The notes: generated by a model from the sequence alone, not told the origin. Counted from the stretch's first letter, positions 54,550-63,491 are shown. The stretch is DNA of 64,000 nt from Bradyrhizobium sp. WBAH42 (GCF_024585265.1 NZ_CP036533.1:4039001-4103000); one strand, 5' to 3'. Numbers and translations are program-made.

Positions 54550-55607
54550 GCCAATGCCTCGCTCCTGTCCTGTGATCCGAAGCGGCTGTCGAGCCAGGTG
54601 TGGAGCGAGCGCAGGCCGTCGGCGAGCGGCATTTGCGGCGTCCAGCCGAGCGCGGTGGCGAGCGCCCGCGTGTCGGTCACGTACCAGGGCTGATCGCCCG
54701 GTCGCCAGTCCGCAAAGCGATAGCTGACCTTGCGGCCCGTCAGCTCGGTGAGGCGGTCGATCAACTCCAGCAGGCTGACCGCATTCGCCGGACCGCCGCC
54801 GAGATTGAAGACGCGCCCGCGGGCCAGCGCGATGTGGTCGAGCGCCGCGAGCCAGGCGCTCACCGCGTCCGACACGTGCAGCGCGTCGCGGACCTGCTTG
54901 CCGTCGCCGTAGATCGTCAGCGGATTGCCGCTGATGGCGCTGAGCAGGAAGTGCGCGATCCAGCCCTGATCCTCGGTGCCGAATTGCCGCGGCCCGTAGA
55001 TGCAGCTCATGCGCATCACCACGGTCTGCAGCCCGAACACCCGGGCATAGTCGTGCACGTATTGATCGGCGGTCCCCTTGGAGCAGCCATAGGGGCTGTA
55101 GAAATCCAGCGGCGCGTTCTCCGAAATGCCCCCCGCGAGCAGATCATTGACCGGCGTGTAGCGTCGGTCGGTGAGCGCGATCTCGCTGTCCTCGATCAGG
55201 CGCCCATAGACCTTGTTGGTCGAGGCAAAGATCACCGGGGCCGGAGCGTTGTGCAGGCGAACGGCTTCCAGCACGTTCAGCGTGCCGCGCGCATTGATCT
55301 CGAAGTCGGCCGAGGGATCGCTGACGCTGTCGGTCACCGCGACCTGGGCTGCGAGGTGCAGCACGGCCCGCGCCTCGCGCACGGCGTCGATCACCGGAAT
55401 GGGGTCGCGGATATCGGCCACAGTGATCGCGACGCGGTCGCCATGCCGGGATTTCAGCCATTGCGCGTTCTCGCGCACGCCGGCGCGGGCGAGATTGTCC
55501 AGCACCAGCACGCGATCGCCCCGCTCGGCGAGACGGTCGGCGAGATTGCAGCCGATGAAGCCGCAGCCGCCGGTGACTAGGACGGGCCTGTTGTCTTGCT
55601 CACTCAT
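54546..55607 (-). CDS. NAD-dependent sugar epimerase (CDP-paratose 2-epimerase-like)
   Basis: Extended SDR enzyme of about 353 residues. The NAD motif is TGGCGFIGCNLADRLAERG (about residues 12-30). The catalytic Ser/Thr segment ASTNKVYGRL and the Tyr-Lys pair YSPYGCSKGTADQY (near 175-190), with RMSCIYGPRQFGTEDQGWIAHF, are closest to CDP-paratose/CDP-tyvelose epimerases. The natural substrate may be another nucleotide sugar. ATG 55607 overlaps the previous stop by one base (TGATG); an in-frame GTG lies one codon upstream. Confidence 0.9.
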   Translation of the reverse strand: MSEQDNRPVLVTGGCGFIGCNLADRLAERGDRVLVLDNLARAGVRENAQWLKSRHGDRVAITVADIRDPIPVIDAVREARAVLHLAAQVAVTDSVSDPSADFEINARGTLNVLEAVRLHNAPAPVIFASTNKVYGRLIEDSEIALTDRRYTPVNDLLAGGISENAPLDFYSPYGCSKGTADQYVHDYARVFGLQTVVMRMSCIYGPRQFGTEDQGWIAHFLLSAISGNPLTIYGDGKQVRDALHVSDAVSAWLAALDHIALARGRVFNLGGGPANAVSLLELIDRLTELTGRKVSYRFADWRPGDQPWYVTDTRALATALGWTPQMPLADGLRSLHTWLDSRFGSQDRSEALA

Positions 55608-56719
55608 CACGCGACCAACCCTCGTTGCAGCAGCTCACGGGTCGCCCGTTCTGCCTGATCGTCGGCGATCTGGTCGGCGAGGTAGCCGGCGAGCTCTTCA
55701 AGGCCGTCCTTGAACGCGACATGCGGCTCGAAACCGAGCAGGTCGCGTGATTTGCCGATATCGGCGAAGCAGTGCCGGATGTCGCCGACACGGTATTTTC
55801 GCGTGATCTCGGGATCGATCTCGCGCCGTCCCATCACCTGCGCCAGATCCTCGGCCACCGACAGAATGGTGCGGCTCTGACCCGAACCGACGTTGAAGAC
55901 GTCCTGGGCGTGGTCGGATTCGAGCGCCATGCGGCAGGCGCGGGCGACGTCGTGCACGTGGACGAAATCGCGCCGCTGCAGGCCGTCTTCGAAGACGAGC
56001 GGCGGCCGGCCGTTGAGCAGCCGCGCGGCGAAGATGGCCAGCACGCCGGTATACGGATTCGACAGGGCTTGCCGCGGACCGAACACGTTGAAGAAGCGCA
56101 TGCCGACGGTCGGAATGCCGTAGGCCTTGCCTGTGATCAGGCACATGCGCTCCTGCGCATATTTGTTCAGGGCGTAGATCGAGCTCAGCGACGGCTGCTT
56201 GGTCTCAGGGGTGGGCACGGGATCGAGCGCATGGCCTGCATGATCCTGCAATTCCCACTCGCCCTTGCGAAGCTGCTCGATCGGTCGTTCGTCGCCGGCG
56301 ACGACGCTTCCAACGGCATCACGATACAGGCCTTCGCCGTAGATGCTCATCGAGGATGCCACCACCAGCCGTGCGACCGGTCGCCTGGCGAGCGCCTGCA
56401 GCAGCACGGCGGTGCCGAGCTCGTTCGTCCTGACATAGGTCTCGATGTCGTACATGCTCTGGCCGACGCCGACGGCGGAGGCGAGATGCAGGACCATGTC
56501 GGCGCCGCGCAAGGCCTGTTCGACCGCGGCGGCATCGGTGACGTCGCCGACCACGAGCTCGGCGTCGTCGGCGAGATAGGCGGGCCGCTGACGGTTGCCG
56601 CCATGGACCTGCGGAGAGAGATTGTCGAGAAGGCGGACCTCGTACCCGGCCGCAAGCAGCACGTCCGCCGTATGCGAACCGATGAATCCCGCGCCCCCAG
56701 TGATCAGTACTCGCGTCAT
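55607..56719 (-). CDS. NAD-dependent sugar epimerase/dehydratase (dTDP-L-rhamnose 4-epimerase-like)
   Basis: Extended SDR of 370 residues. NAD motif [23 protein letters not shown] at the N-terminus; catalytic SSMSIYGEG near residue 120 and IYALNKYAQERM near 185. FFNVFGPRQALSNPYTGVLAIFAARLLNG also matches dTDP-L-rhamnose 4-epimerase and UDP-glucose 4-epimerase relatives. It is the first gene of the second minus-strand transcription unit. The 13-base motif shared with the inositol-phosphate synthase promoter lies about 125 bases upstream. Confidence 0.92.
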   Translation of the reverse strand: MTRVLITGGAGFIGSHTADVLLAAGYEVRLLDNLSPQVHGGNRQRPAYLADDAELVVGDVTDAAAVEQALRGADMVLHLASAVGVGQSMYDIETYVRTNELGTAVLLQALARRPVARLVVASSMSIYGEGLYRDAVGSVVAGDERPIEQLRKGEWELQDHAGHALDPVPTPETKQPSLSSIYALNKYAQERMCLITGKAYGIPTVGMRFFNVFGPRQALSNPYTGVLAIFAARLLNGRPPLVFEDGLQRRDFVHVHDVARACRMALESDHAQDVFNVGSGQSRTILSVAEDLAQVMGRREIDPEITRKYRVGDIRHCFADIGKSRDLLGFEPHVAFKDGLEELAGYLADQIADDQAERATRELLQRGLVA

Positions 56720-56830
56720 TCACCGCTCCGTGCCGCATGGGACCGATCCGTTCGGACCGGCCGATGATGAGAGTTGAAGCGCGCTTTGCTCGGTCGGGCG
56801 ACCTGCGCGCCAGTCACGTCTGGGAATTAG

Positions 56831-56857
56831 AAGCGGTGCTAGGAATGTTCGTTCCTG
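56831..56857 (-). promoter_or_regulatory. EcfG-like motif upstream of the epimerase unit (weak -10)
   Basis: Read on the minus strand, CAGGAACGAACAT (56857-56845) is identical over 13 bases to the promoter motif before the inositol-phosphate synthase gene. It contains the EcfG -35 element GGAAC. At spacing 16 the -10 would be GCTT rather than CGTT, so promoter strength or identity is uncertain. It lies 112 bases upstream of the ATG at 56719. Confidence 0.45.
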
Positions 56858-56884
56858 CGAAACCTACAAACGAAAAGTTCTCTA

Positions 56885-56905
56885 ACCTGGATCAATAACC
56901 CAGGT
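56885..56905 (-). terminator. Candidate intrinsic terminator after deoB
   Basis: On the minus strand ACCTGG and CCAGGT pair around a 9-base loop, 9 bases after the deoB stop codon, and are followed by TAGAGAACTTTT. The stem is short but the following T-stretch supports termination. It would separate the two minus-strand units of the cluster. Confidence 0.5.
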
Positions 56906-56914
56906 GAATCCCGG

Positions 56915-58120
56915 CTAGAAATGCGCGCCATGAAGCGACGCCGGCAGGTCGAGATGTCTTGCAACGGTCGCGCCGATGTCGGCAAAGCCGGCGCGCCGGC
57001 CGATCGGAGACGTCGATTGTGCGGCCCACGTCAGGATCGGGACCTGCTCACGCGTGTGATCGGTGCCATTCCAGGTCGGATCGCAGCCATGATCGGCGGT
57101 GATGATCAGGAGATCGTCGCTTCGCAGCCGGCTCAGCAGCTCGGGTAGGCGGGCGTCGAAGGCTTCAAGCGCCGCAGCGTAGCCCGCGACGTCGCGACGG
57201 TGGCCGTAGAGTGTGTCGAAATCGATGAAGTTCGCGAACAGCAGCCCGCCTTCTGCAAGGCCTGCCAGCCCATCGAGCGTGGCATCGAAAAGCGCCGCAT
57301 TGCCGTCGCCGCGCAGGTTTCGCCCGGTGCCGCGATGAGCGAAGATGTCGTCGATCTTGCCGATCGTCACGATGTCGCGGCCGGCAGTTTCTGCAAGGTC
57401 GAGGATGGTTCGCTCGGGCGGCGGGACCGAGAAATCGCGCCGGTGCGAGCTGCGCTTGAAATTGTCCGCGCTCGTTCCGACGAACGGACGCGCGATGACG
57501 CGGCCGATGTTGAGGGGATCGACCAGCCGCCTCGCGACCGCGCAGACGTCGTAGAGCCGCTCGAGCCCGAACGTCTCCTCGTGCGCCGCGATCTGGAACA
57601 CGCTGTCGGCCGAGGTGTAGCAGATCGGCTCGCCGCCGCGCATGTGGCGCTCGCCGAATTCGGCGATGATGTCGGTGCCGGAAGCGTGGCAATTGCCGAG
57701 GATGCCGGGGAGTCCGCCTTGTTCGCAAAGCTTCGTAACGAGATCGCGCGGAAAGCAGGGTTGGATCTTAGGAAAATAGCCCCAATCGAACGCGACAGGC
57801 ACGCCGGCGATCTCCCAATGGCCTGATGGCGTGTCCTTGCCCCTCGAGATCTCGCTGGCGCAGCCATAGCGCGCATGTTGTGTCCGGCCGTCGAGCCCGG
57901 GCGGGATCCGGCCCGTGGAGAGGCGGCAGGCCTCGCCGAGGCCCAGCGCCACGAGATTGGGCAGGCGCAGCGGGCCCTCCCGTTGCGGACCATTGGCACG
58001 GCCGGCCATGCACGCATCCGCGATGTGGCCGACGGTGTCGGCACCCTCGTCGCCGTAATTGACAGCGTCGGGCGCCGCGCCGATTCCGACGGAATCCATC
58101 ACCAGGATCAGGGCACGCAT
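56915..58120 (-). CDS. deoB: Phosphopentomutase
   Basis: Alkaline-phosphatase superfamily mutase of 401 residues that interconverts ribose-1-phosphate and ribose-5-phosphate. Metal ligand Asp9 lies in LVMDSVGIG. The phosphorylated Thr97 is in the DTPSGHWE motif. The second metal site is [22 protein letters not shown] near residue 345. ATG 58120 overlaps the end of the glycosidase gene by 13 bases; the open frame further upstream is a shadow. It normally belongs to nucleoside salvage, but here it is coupled to glycoside genes and may supply a pentose-1-phosphate for a nucleotide sugar. Confidence 0.95.
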   Translation of the reverse strand: MRALILVMDSVGIGAAPDAVNYGDEGADTVGHIADACMAGRANGPQREGPLRLPNLVALGLGEACRLSTGRIPPGLDGRTQHARYGCASEISRGKDTPSGHWEIAGVPVAFDWGYFPKIQPCFPRDLVTKLCEQGGLPGILGNCHASGTDIIAEFGERHMRGGEPICYTSADSVFQIAAHEETFGLERLYDVCAVARRLVDPLNIGRVIARPFVGTSADNFKRSSHRRDFSVPPPERTILDLAETAGRDIVTIGKIDDIFAHRGTGRNLRGDGNAALFDATLDGLAGLAEGGLLFANFIDFDTLYGHRRDVAGYAAALEAFDARLPELLSRLRSDDLLIITADHGCDPTWNGTDHTREQVPILTWAAQSTSPIGRRAGFADIGATVARHLDLPASLHGAHF

Positions 58121-59058
58121 GTCGGCTCCCTGATCGGTGGAGAGGCGCCAATGGAGGCGGCGAGACCGGTCTTGGTGCAATAGCGCTCGATCATCTGCGC
58201 GCAGAAGTCGGCGAACTCGTTGACGTCGAGCGGCGGGCTGGTGTGATGCGGTTCGAGACCGCGGTGTTCCGGCGTGAAGCAGAACGTCACGGTGACCTCG
58301 AACTCGGCCAGCGCATCCATCTGGCGGTCGAACCAGTCCAGCGCGTTGGGACGGAAGCTGTCGGCCCATGACAGCCCGGTCCGCAAGTGCCTCACGCCGA
58401 AGCGGCGCATCCAGCGCACGGCGTCATCGAGGCGATGGTCCTCGAAATGAAACCACTGGCACAGGCCCATGTCGGCGGCATATTGCCCGAACAGCTCCGC
58501 TGCGGCTTTCGGCGTTCCATCCTCGCGCAGCAGGCCCATGTGGAAATGCCGGTAGTAGGAGGACCCTTCGGCTTCCTTGTGCCGGGTGGTCGCCTCCCAG
58601 GCCGAAGGCAGGTCATAGAGGCTGTACCAATGGATGCGCGGCGCGCGGCCGATCAGGAGATCGGCGGTGCGCGACAGGCCCCACGCCTGCACCTCCTCGG
58701 CGCCGAACGAGGAGACACCGACCTCGGTCACCCAGACCGGGAGCGAGGTGACGGCCCTGATCTCCTCGATCTTGGCCGGCCATTCTCCGATCTGCCATAA
58801 ATTCCAGTCGAGCGGAAAGCCTTGCACGGCGACGGCGTCGACGTGATCGAGCACGCCGCGCGCCTGCATGTTGTGCATGAAGGATGGGTCGATCGGCGAG
58901 ATGCCGCCGAGCACGCGCGGCAAGGTCGGATGCGCGCTGCGGATGGCCTTTCCGGCCGCGAGCGCCAGGTTTGCGAACATCGCCCAGTCCGGGTCGATCA
59001 GGATGTCCCAATGCGACTTGTTGTTGGGCTCGTTCCAGATCTTGGCAGCCTCGATCAT
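58108..59058 (-). CDS. GH-A clan glycosidase-like protein (beta-xylosidase-like), apparently circularly permuted
   Basis: Protein of 316 residues. The acid/base motif IWNEPN (Glu10) is at the very N-terminus and the nucleophile motif [10 protein letters not shown] (Glu112) follows. WYSLYDLP (about 144-151) fits strand 8 of the barrel. Segments that normally precede [13 protein letters not shown] and [11 protein letters not shown], come last (222-265). The order is thus strands 4-8 then 1-3. No signal peptide, so it acts in the cytoplasm, perhaps trimming or transglycosylating a glycoside. ATG 59058 overlaps the methyltransferase stop. The last 20 residues, which overlap deoB, look unconserved. 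Confidence 0.75.
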   Translation of the reverse strand: MIEAAKIWNEPNNKSHWDILIDPDWAMFANLALAAGKAIRSAHPTLPRVLGGISPIDPSFMHNMQARGVLDHVDAVAVQGFPLDWNLWQIGEWPAKIEEIRAVTSLPVWVTEVGVSSFGAEEVQAWGLSRTADLLIGRAPRIHWYSLYDLPSAWEATTRHKEAEGSSYYRHFHMGLLREDGTPKAAAELFGQYAADMGLCQWFHFEDHRLDDAVRWMRRFGVRHLRTGLSWADSFRPNALDWFDRQMDALAEFEVTVTFCFTPEHRGLEPHHTSPPLDVNEFADFCAQMIERYCTKTGLAASIGASPPIREPTCVP

Positions 59059-59822
59059 GGACCCGCCTCCCGTGACGGATAGACCGGCCCGTCAGCCTGC
59101 GGCCGCGCCGTGCGCTTGCACAGATAGACCTCCTCCTCGGGATGGGCCGCGATGGCAAAGCCGGCGCTGCGCAGCATGGCCTCGACGCAGGCGCGATTGG
59201 GCACCCACCAATTGGTGGGGTCGTCGGCATATTTGTGCTCGATGAAGTGCAGCTTCGGGTAGCCGGAGGAACCGAACTGGTCGGTGGTCCAGAAGTCGTA
59301 GTTCTTCTCGATCGCATCGACGTGGCTGTCGCCGCGCTGCATCGATTGGAACAGCAGGAGATCGCCGGCGACGTGCTCATGGATCAGGTCCAGCGCCAGC
59401 AGCGGGTGTCGCAGATGATAGAGCACGCCCATGAAGATCACGAGGTCGAATTGTTCACGGAGCTGCCCGACATCATAGGCCGACATCTTGCGAAATTCGA
59501 TCCTGAGCCCGTTGACCTCGGCCGCGAAGCGGGCCTGGGCCAGATATTCCTCGTCGGTGTCGAGGCCGAGCACGCGCTCGGCGCCGCGCCGTTTCATCTC
59601 CATGGCGTAGAAGCCGGCATTGCAGCCGATATCGAGCACGGTCTTGCCTTCGAGCCGGTCCGGGATGATGCCGGAGAAGCGCTGCCACTTCACATTGGGA
59701 TAGTCGCCGAGAAAGTGCGACGGCGCGGTCGGCACGCCCTGGAGGTCGAGATTGTGAAACCATGGCCCCAGCGCATCGACACGCTGGCGGATTTCCTCAC
59801 GGGAGAGGGCGCCTATGGTCAT
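59055..59822 (-). CDS. Class I SAM-dependent methyltransferase (TIGR04290-like)
   Basis: Methyltransferase of 255 residues. The SAM motif VLDIGCNAGFYAMEMKRRG lies near residue 70, followed by VLGLDTDEEYLAQAR and FDLVIFMGVLYHLRHPLLALDL. The N-terminal block WFHNLDLQGVPTAPSHFLGDYPNVKW and the C-terminal FIEHKYADDPTNWWVPN are marks of this subgroup, which resembles tRNA (mo5U34) CmoB-type enzymes but occurs in glycoside clusters. The start is ATG 59822, overlapping the previous stop (ATGA). It probably O-methylates a sugar of the product. Confidence 0.9.
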   Translation of the reverse strand: MTIGALSREEIRQRVDALGPWFHNLDLQGVPTAPSHFLGDYPNVKWQRFSGIIPDRLEGKTVLDIGCNAGFYAMEMKRRGAERVLGLDTDEEYLAQARFAAEVNGLRIEFRKMSAYDVGQLREQFDLVIFMGVLYHLRHPLLALDLIHEHVAGDLLLFQSMQRGDSHVDAIEKNYDFWTTDQFGSSGYPKLHFIEHKYADDPTNWWVPNRACVEAMLRSAGFAIAAHPEEEVYLCKRTARPQADGPVYPSREAGP

Positions 59823-60619
59823 GCAATCGCTCCGTTGTTGACTATGACAGGTCGGGCCCCGTCCGATGAGGCGTGGGCCCGCGACTTGGAGCGGCCCTCG
59901 GCGCTCTCGGCAAGCAGGGCCATCGCCGTGCGATAGCCGTCGATGGTGCCGACATCGACGTAGGACTCGCCGGCCTTGACGCCGATGCCGTTGCCGCCGC
60001 CCGCAAGATAGGCGTTGACCAGCGTCCCGAAATATTCGTCGCGGCGCTCGCGTGCGTGCCACAGCGACTGCAGCTGGCGGAAGCCGTGTGCCGACATCTT
60101 GAAAGCACCCCAGATCCAGCGCGAGCTTGCATTCGGCTGCTTGACCTGGATCTCCGTCACCTGCTCGCCGTCCAGCACGACCGCATCGAAGAATTCGGGA
60201 TGCTCGACCGGGAACAGCAGGAACGAGAGGTCTGCGTCGGGCAGGGACTGCAGGGCCGCCTTGGGAAACCAGACCGTGTCGGGCAGGCCGACCATGACAT
60301 CCTCGTGCTGCCCGACGACGGTGCTTGCCCTGAACACGGCGTCGCACAGGCCGGAGGCTTCGGGCTGCACCACATAGGCGAGCTCGGCGCTGCCGTAATG
60401 GTCGCCGAAATATTCCAGGATGTCGGACTTGCCGGGCGAGATCACGAAGCAGATCTTGTCGGCGCCGCCGAGGATGAGGCGCTCCAGCAGATATTCGGAG
60501 ACCGCGCAGGGGCGGTCCGTACCGTCGTCGCGCCGGCTGCCGACCGGCAGCAATTCCTTCGAGAAGGCAAGCGGCTGAATACGGCTGCCGCGGCCCGCGG
60601 CCGGAACGATGCCCCACAT
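59819..60619 (-). CDS. Sugar-1-phosphate nucleotidyltransferase
   Basis: Protein of 266 residues in the NTP_transferase (RfbA/GalU-like) family. N-terminal motif GIVPAAGRGSRIQPLAFSKELLPVG binds the nucleotide. DVMVGLPDTVWFP and VDVGTIDGYRTAMALL are further family marks. It should join a sugar-1-phosphate to UTP or dTTP and so feed the epimerases of this cluster. ATG 60619 is 2 bases from the previous stop. Confidence 0.9.
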   Translation of the reverse strand: MWGIVPAAGRGSRIQPLAFSKELLPVGSRRDDGTDRPCAVSEYLLERLILGGADKICFVISPGKSDILEYFGDHYGSAELAYVVQPEASGLCDAVFRASTVVGQHEDVMVGLPDTVWFPKAALQSLPDADLSFLLFPVEHPEFFDAVVLDGEQVTEIQVKQPNASSRWIWGAFKMSAHGFRQLQSLWHARERRDEYFGTLVNAYLAGGGNGIGVKAGESYVDVGTIDGYRTAMALLAESAEGRSKSRAHASSDGARPVIVNNGAIA

Positions 60620-60621
60620 GA

Positions 60622-61725
60622 TCAGGCCTCCTCGATTTGTTGCCGGCTGATGCGGCTCGACGTTGTCTGCTCGAGCATCGCGATCAGTTCACGCGCGCGC
60701 TTGTCGGATGTGTGCTGGTCCATGGTGCGGTCATAGGCGCGCCGGGCCATCCGCCTGAGCTCGGCATCCGGCGTCGCCAGCGCGGCGAGCGCGTCGTGCT
60801 CGTCGCGTGCGATCAGGATCTCCTCTCCGGGCGCGAAGAAGTCCGCTATTCCGGGCCAGTGGTCGCTCAGCAGCGGGGCGCCGCAGGCCGCGGCCTCGAA
60901 CAGCCGGCCGGATGGGCACCAGCCCATTTCCGCCATGGCCCGGCGGGTGACGTTGAGCGTCAGCCGCGACGAGGCAAAGAACGGTGCGTGTTCGGACGGC
61001 GGCAGGTGCCGCACGAAGTAGATGTTCGGCGACCACGGGAAATCGTCCGGATATTGCGCGCCGCCGATCAGGAAGCGGAGGTCCTGGCGCGCCCGCGCGG
61101 GCGCGACGAAAAGCGCCTCGAGCGTGCGCTGGCGATCTTCGGAGTAGGTGCCGAGATAGGACAAATCGGCGCGATAATGCGGCTGCTGCATGACCGGATG
61201 GTGGATATCCGTGTCGACATGCCCATAAAGCGCCCGCGTCTCCCCCGCTCCGAGCCTATTGCGGAATTCATCCTCAACGTGAGGTCCGCCGGTAAAGCTG
61301 AGCACCAGCTCAAAATCCCGCAGGCCGCGTGGGCCGATATAGGGCACAGACTCGCCGGCGTCGAGCTTTGCCAGCGTGACCGGCGTATCGAGGTCGTAGA
61401 ACACGGGAACAGCACGACCTTCGGAGAGGATCAGCTCGGTCGCGGCAATCGCATCGGGACAATAGGAAGTCACGATCGCAACGTCGGCATCACGGATTTC
61501 GGCGCTTGCCGCCTGCCGCACATCGTCCCAGTTCGCGAACAGCCGGAGCGCGCCGCCCGGCAGTTCATGGAGATCCCGGGCACCGGCATAATAGGGAACG
61601 TCGCGCTCGAAGAAGACGATACTGTGCCCCGACCGCGCGAGATGCTTGCAGAGGCCGCGCCACAAGGTGGCGTGACCGTTGCCCCAGGACGAGGAGATTG
61701 TCAGGCCGAAGATGACGATCTTCAC
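60622..61725 (-). CDS. CgeB-like glycosyltransferase (copy 4)
   Basis: Protein of 367 residues with a GTG start that overlaps the phosphatase stop (GTGA). It begins [32 protein letters not shown] and contains [40 protein letters not shown] and the C-terminal donor block [23 protein letters not shown]. It is clearly the sister of copy 1 at 48821. It is the only glycosyltransferase in the first unit, so it may make the first transfer, for example onto inositol. Confidence 0.86.
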   Translation of the reverse strand: MKIVIFGLTISSSWGNGHATLWRGLCKHLARSGHSIVFFERDVPYYAGARDLHELPGGALRLFANWDDVRQAASAEIRDADVAIVTSYCPDAIAATELILSEGRAVPVFYDLDTPVTLAKLDAGESVPYIGPRGLRDFELVLSFTGGPHVEDEFRNRLGAGETRALYGHVDTDIHHPVMQQPHYRADLSYLGTYSEDRQRTLEALFVAPARARQDLRFLIGGAQYPDDFPWSPNIYFVRHLPPSEHAPFFASSRLTLNVTRRAMAEMGWCPSGRLFEAAACGAPLLSDHWPGIADFFAPGEEILIARDEHDALAALATPDAELRRMARRAYDRTMDQHTSDKRARELIAMLEQTTSSRISRQQIEEA

Positions 61726-62318
61726 GCCGCCACCCGCTGGTTGATCCCGGTGATCTTCATGCCGCGGCTGTCGGCGCGGAGCGTGCTGATGCTGGCAGGA
61801 TCGATCTCGATCGAAAGAAACTGGTCGAGCGGCGTGCGCGAATAGTGCAGGAGTGCGGCGCGGATCGGCTCGGCGTGGCTGACGAGGACGACGGCGTCCA
61901 GATTGCGATCGCCACGCAGCTGCTCCAGATGAGCGACCACGCGGTTCTGAAGCGACCGCATGGTCTCGCCGCCGGGCGGGCGGCTCGTGCCGCGTCGCCC
62001 GTTCCAGCGCGACCATCGACGATCCGGCGCCAGGTCGTCGAACGATCGTCCGGTCCATTCGCCATAATCGAGCTCGTCGAGGGCGGGGACGATCTCCACC
62101 GGCAGCCTGAAATGCGCGGCGAGGATGCAGGCCGATTGCACGCAGCGCCGTTGCGGGCTGGACTGAATGAGCGATGGCCGCGGCGCGATGGTGCCGGCAC
62201 AGCGTGCCATCTCCTCACAGCCGAGATCGCTGAGCTCGACGCCTTTCATCCGGCCGCACAGGATGCGGCCGAGCAGGGCATGATGACCGTGCCGGACGAG
62301 ATGGATGATCCCAGCCAT
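61722..62318 (-). CDS. Histidine phosphatase family protein
   Basis: Protein of 198 residues with the phosphohistidine motif LVRHGHHAL at residues 7-15, the supporting SSPQRRCVQSA, and the second catalytic block DYGEWTGRSFDDL. The downstream catalytic His is in VLVSHAEPIRAALL. Family members hydrolyse small phosphate esters. Its stop is coupled to copy 4, and its start overlaps the inositol-phosphate synthase stop by one base (TGATG). The arrangement suggests dephosphorylation of inositol-phosphate or of a glycosyl-inositol phosphate, though no inositol monophosphatase motif is present. Confidence 0.88.
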   Translation of the reverse strand: MAGIIHLVRHGHHALLGRILCGRMKGVELSDLGCEEMARCAGTIAPRPSLIQSSPQRRCVQSACILAAHFRLPVEIVPALDELDYGEWTGRSFDDLAPDRRWSRWNGRRGTSRPPGGETMRSLQNRVVAHLEQLRGDRNLDAVVLVSHAEPIRAALLHYSRTPLDQFLSIEIDPASISTLRADSRGMKITGINQRVAA

Positions 62319-63418
62319 CACGCAAGCGCCTTGTCGTCGATGAAGGCGCGTGTCCGCCGTCCGGCCTCTTCGTCGGTGAACTGCTGCGGCGGCGATTTCA
62401 TGAAATAGCTGGAAGGGCCGGTCAGCGCTCCGGCCTGGCCGCGGTCCATGGCGAGCTTGGCACAACGCACCGCGTCGATCACGACGCCGGCCGAGTTCGG
62501 GGAGTCCCAGACCTCGAGCTTGACCTCGGCGCTCAAGGGAACGCCGCCGAACGTCGTTCCCTCCAGGCGGATGAAGGCGAGCTTGCGGTCGGTGAGCCAT
62601 GGCACGTGGTCGCTCGGTCCGACATGGATGTTGTCGGGGTCCATGGGGACGTCGAACTGGCTGGTTACGGCCTGGGTCTTGGAGATCTTCTTCGAGGCCA
62701 GCCGCTCCCGCTCGAGCATGTTCTTGAAATCGGTGTTGCCGCCGACATTGAGCTGGTAGGTGCGGTCGAGCCGCACGCCGCGGTCACGGAACAGATTGGC
62801 GAGCACGCGATGCAGGATGGTGGCACCGACCTGGCTCTTGATGTCGTCGCCGACGATCGGCAGGCCGGCCTCCTCGAAGCGCCGCCGCCATTCCGGATTC
62901 GAGGCGATGAAGACCGGAATGCAATTGACGTAGCCGCAGCCGGCCTCGATGGCGCGCGCCGCATACCACTCGCTGGCGCGCTGCGAGCCGACCGGAAGAT
63001 AGGATACCAGAACGTCGGTGCGGGACATCGCCAGCACTTCGGACACGTCGGCCTCCGGCACGTCCGCAACCGGAACGTCGCCTGTAAGATATTGGCCGAT
63101 GCCGTCCAGGACCGGACCGCGCTGCACGATCACGCCTGTCGGCGCGACGTCGGAGAAGCGGTGCGTGTTGTTGGGCGCCGCGAAGATCGCATCGGCGACG
63201 TCGCGGCCGACCTTGTTGGCATTGACGTCGAAGGCCGACGCGATCTGGATGTCGCTGATATGGTAACCGCCGAGGTCCGCATTCATCAGTCCCGGGACCG
63301 GCTCGTTCGACTTGGCGTTCCGGTAGTAGGTGAGGCCCTGGACGAAGGAGCTCGCGCAATTGCCGACGCCGACGAGTCCGACGCGCACGCGGCGCCTGTC
63401 TTGAAGACGAGAATGCAT
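62318..63418 (-). CDS. Inositol-3-phosphate synthase
   Basis: NAD-dependent isomerase of 366 residues that makes 1L-myo-inositol 1-phosphate from glucose 6-phosphate. The prokaryotic-type length and motifs are clear: [18 protein letters not shown], the [15 protein letters not shown] loop, [31 protein letters not shown] near residue 220, and [22 protein letters not shown]. It is the first gene of the first minus-strand unit. GGAGGG lies 9 bases before the ATG. An EcfG-type promoter sits 74 bases upstream, so production of inositol should rise in general stress. Confidence 0.95.
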   Translation of the reverse strand: MHSRLQDRRRVRVGLVGVGNCASSFVQGLTYYRNAKSNEPVPGLMNADLGGYHISDIQIASAFDVNANKVGRDVADAIFAAPNNTHRFSDVAPTGVIVQRGPVLDGIGQYLTGDVPVADVPEADVSEVLAMSRTDVLVSYLPVGSQRASEWYAARAIEAGCGYVNCIPVFIASNPEWRRRFEEAGLPIVGDDIKSQVGATILHRVLANLFRDRGVRLDRTYQLNVGGNTDFKNMLERERLASKKISKTQAVTSQFDVPMDPDNIHVGPSDHVPWLTDRKLAFIRLEGTTFGGVPLSAEVKLEVWDSPNSAGVVIDAVRCAKLAMDRGQAGALTGPSSYFMKSPPQQFTDEEAGRRTRAFIDDKALA

Positions 63419-63446
63419 GGAATGAAGCCCTCCGGAAACACGCGGC

Positions 63447-63482
63447 GTCGGTGCAAGAGTCGGTGCAAGAGTCGGTGTAAGT
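63447..63482. repeat. Three tandem 12-base repeats in the inositol-phosphate synthase leader
   Basis: GTCGGTGCAAGA occurs at 63447-63458 and 63459-63470, and as GTCGGTGTAAGT at 63471-63482. On the minus strand these lie between the EcfG-type promoter and the start codon, that is, within the predicted 5' untranslated leader. Confidence 0.7.
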
Positions 63483-63491
63483 ACGTCGGCG

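Noticed and set aside
63447..63482. CRISPR-like repeat array
   Set aside because: Repeat units are only 12 bases, directly abutting with no spacers, and no cas gene is present.
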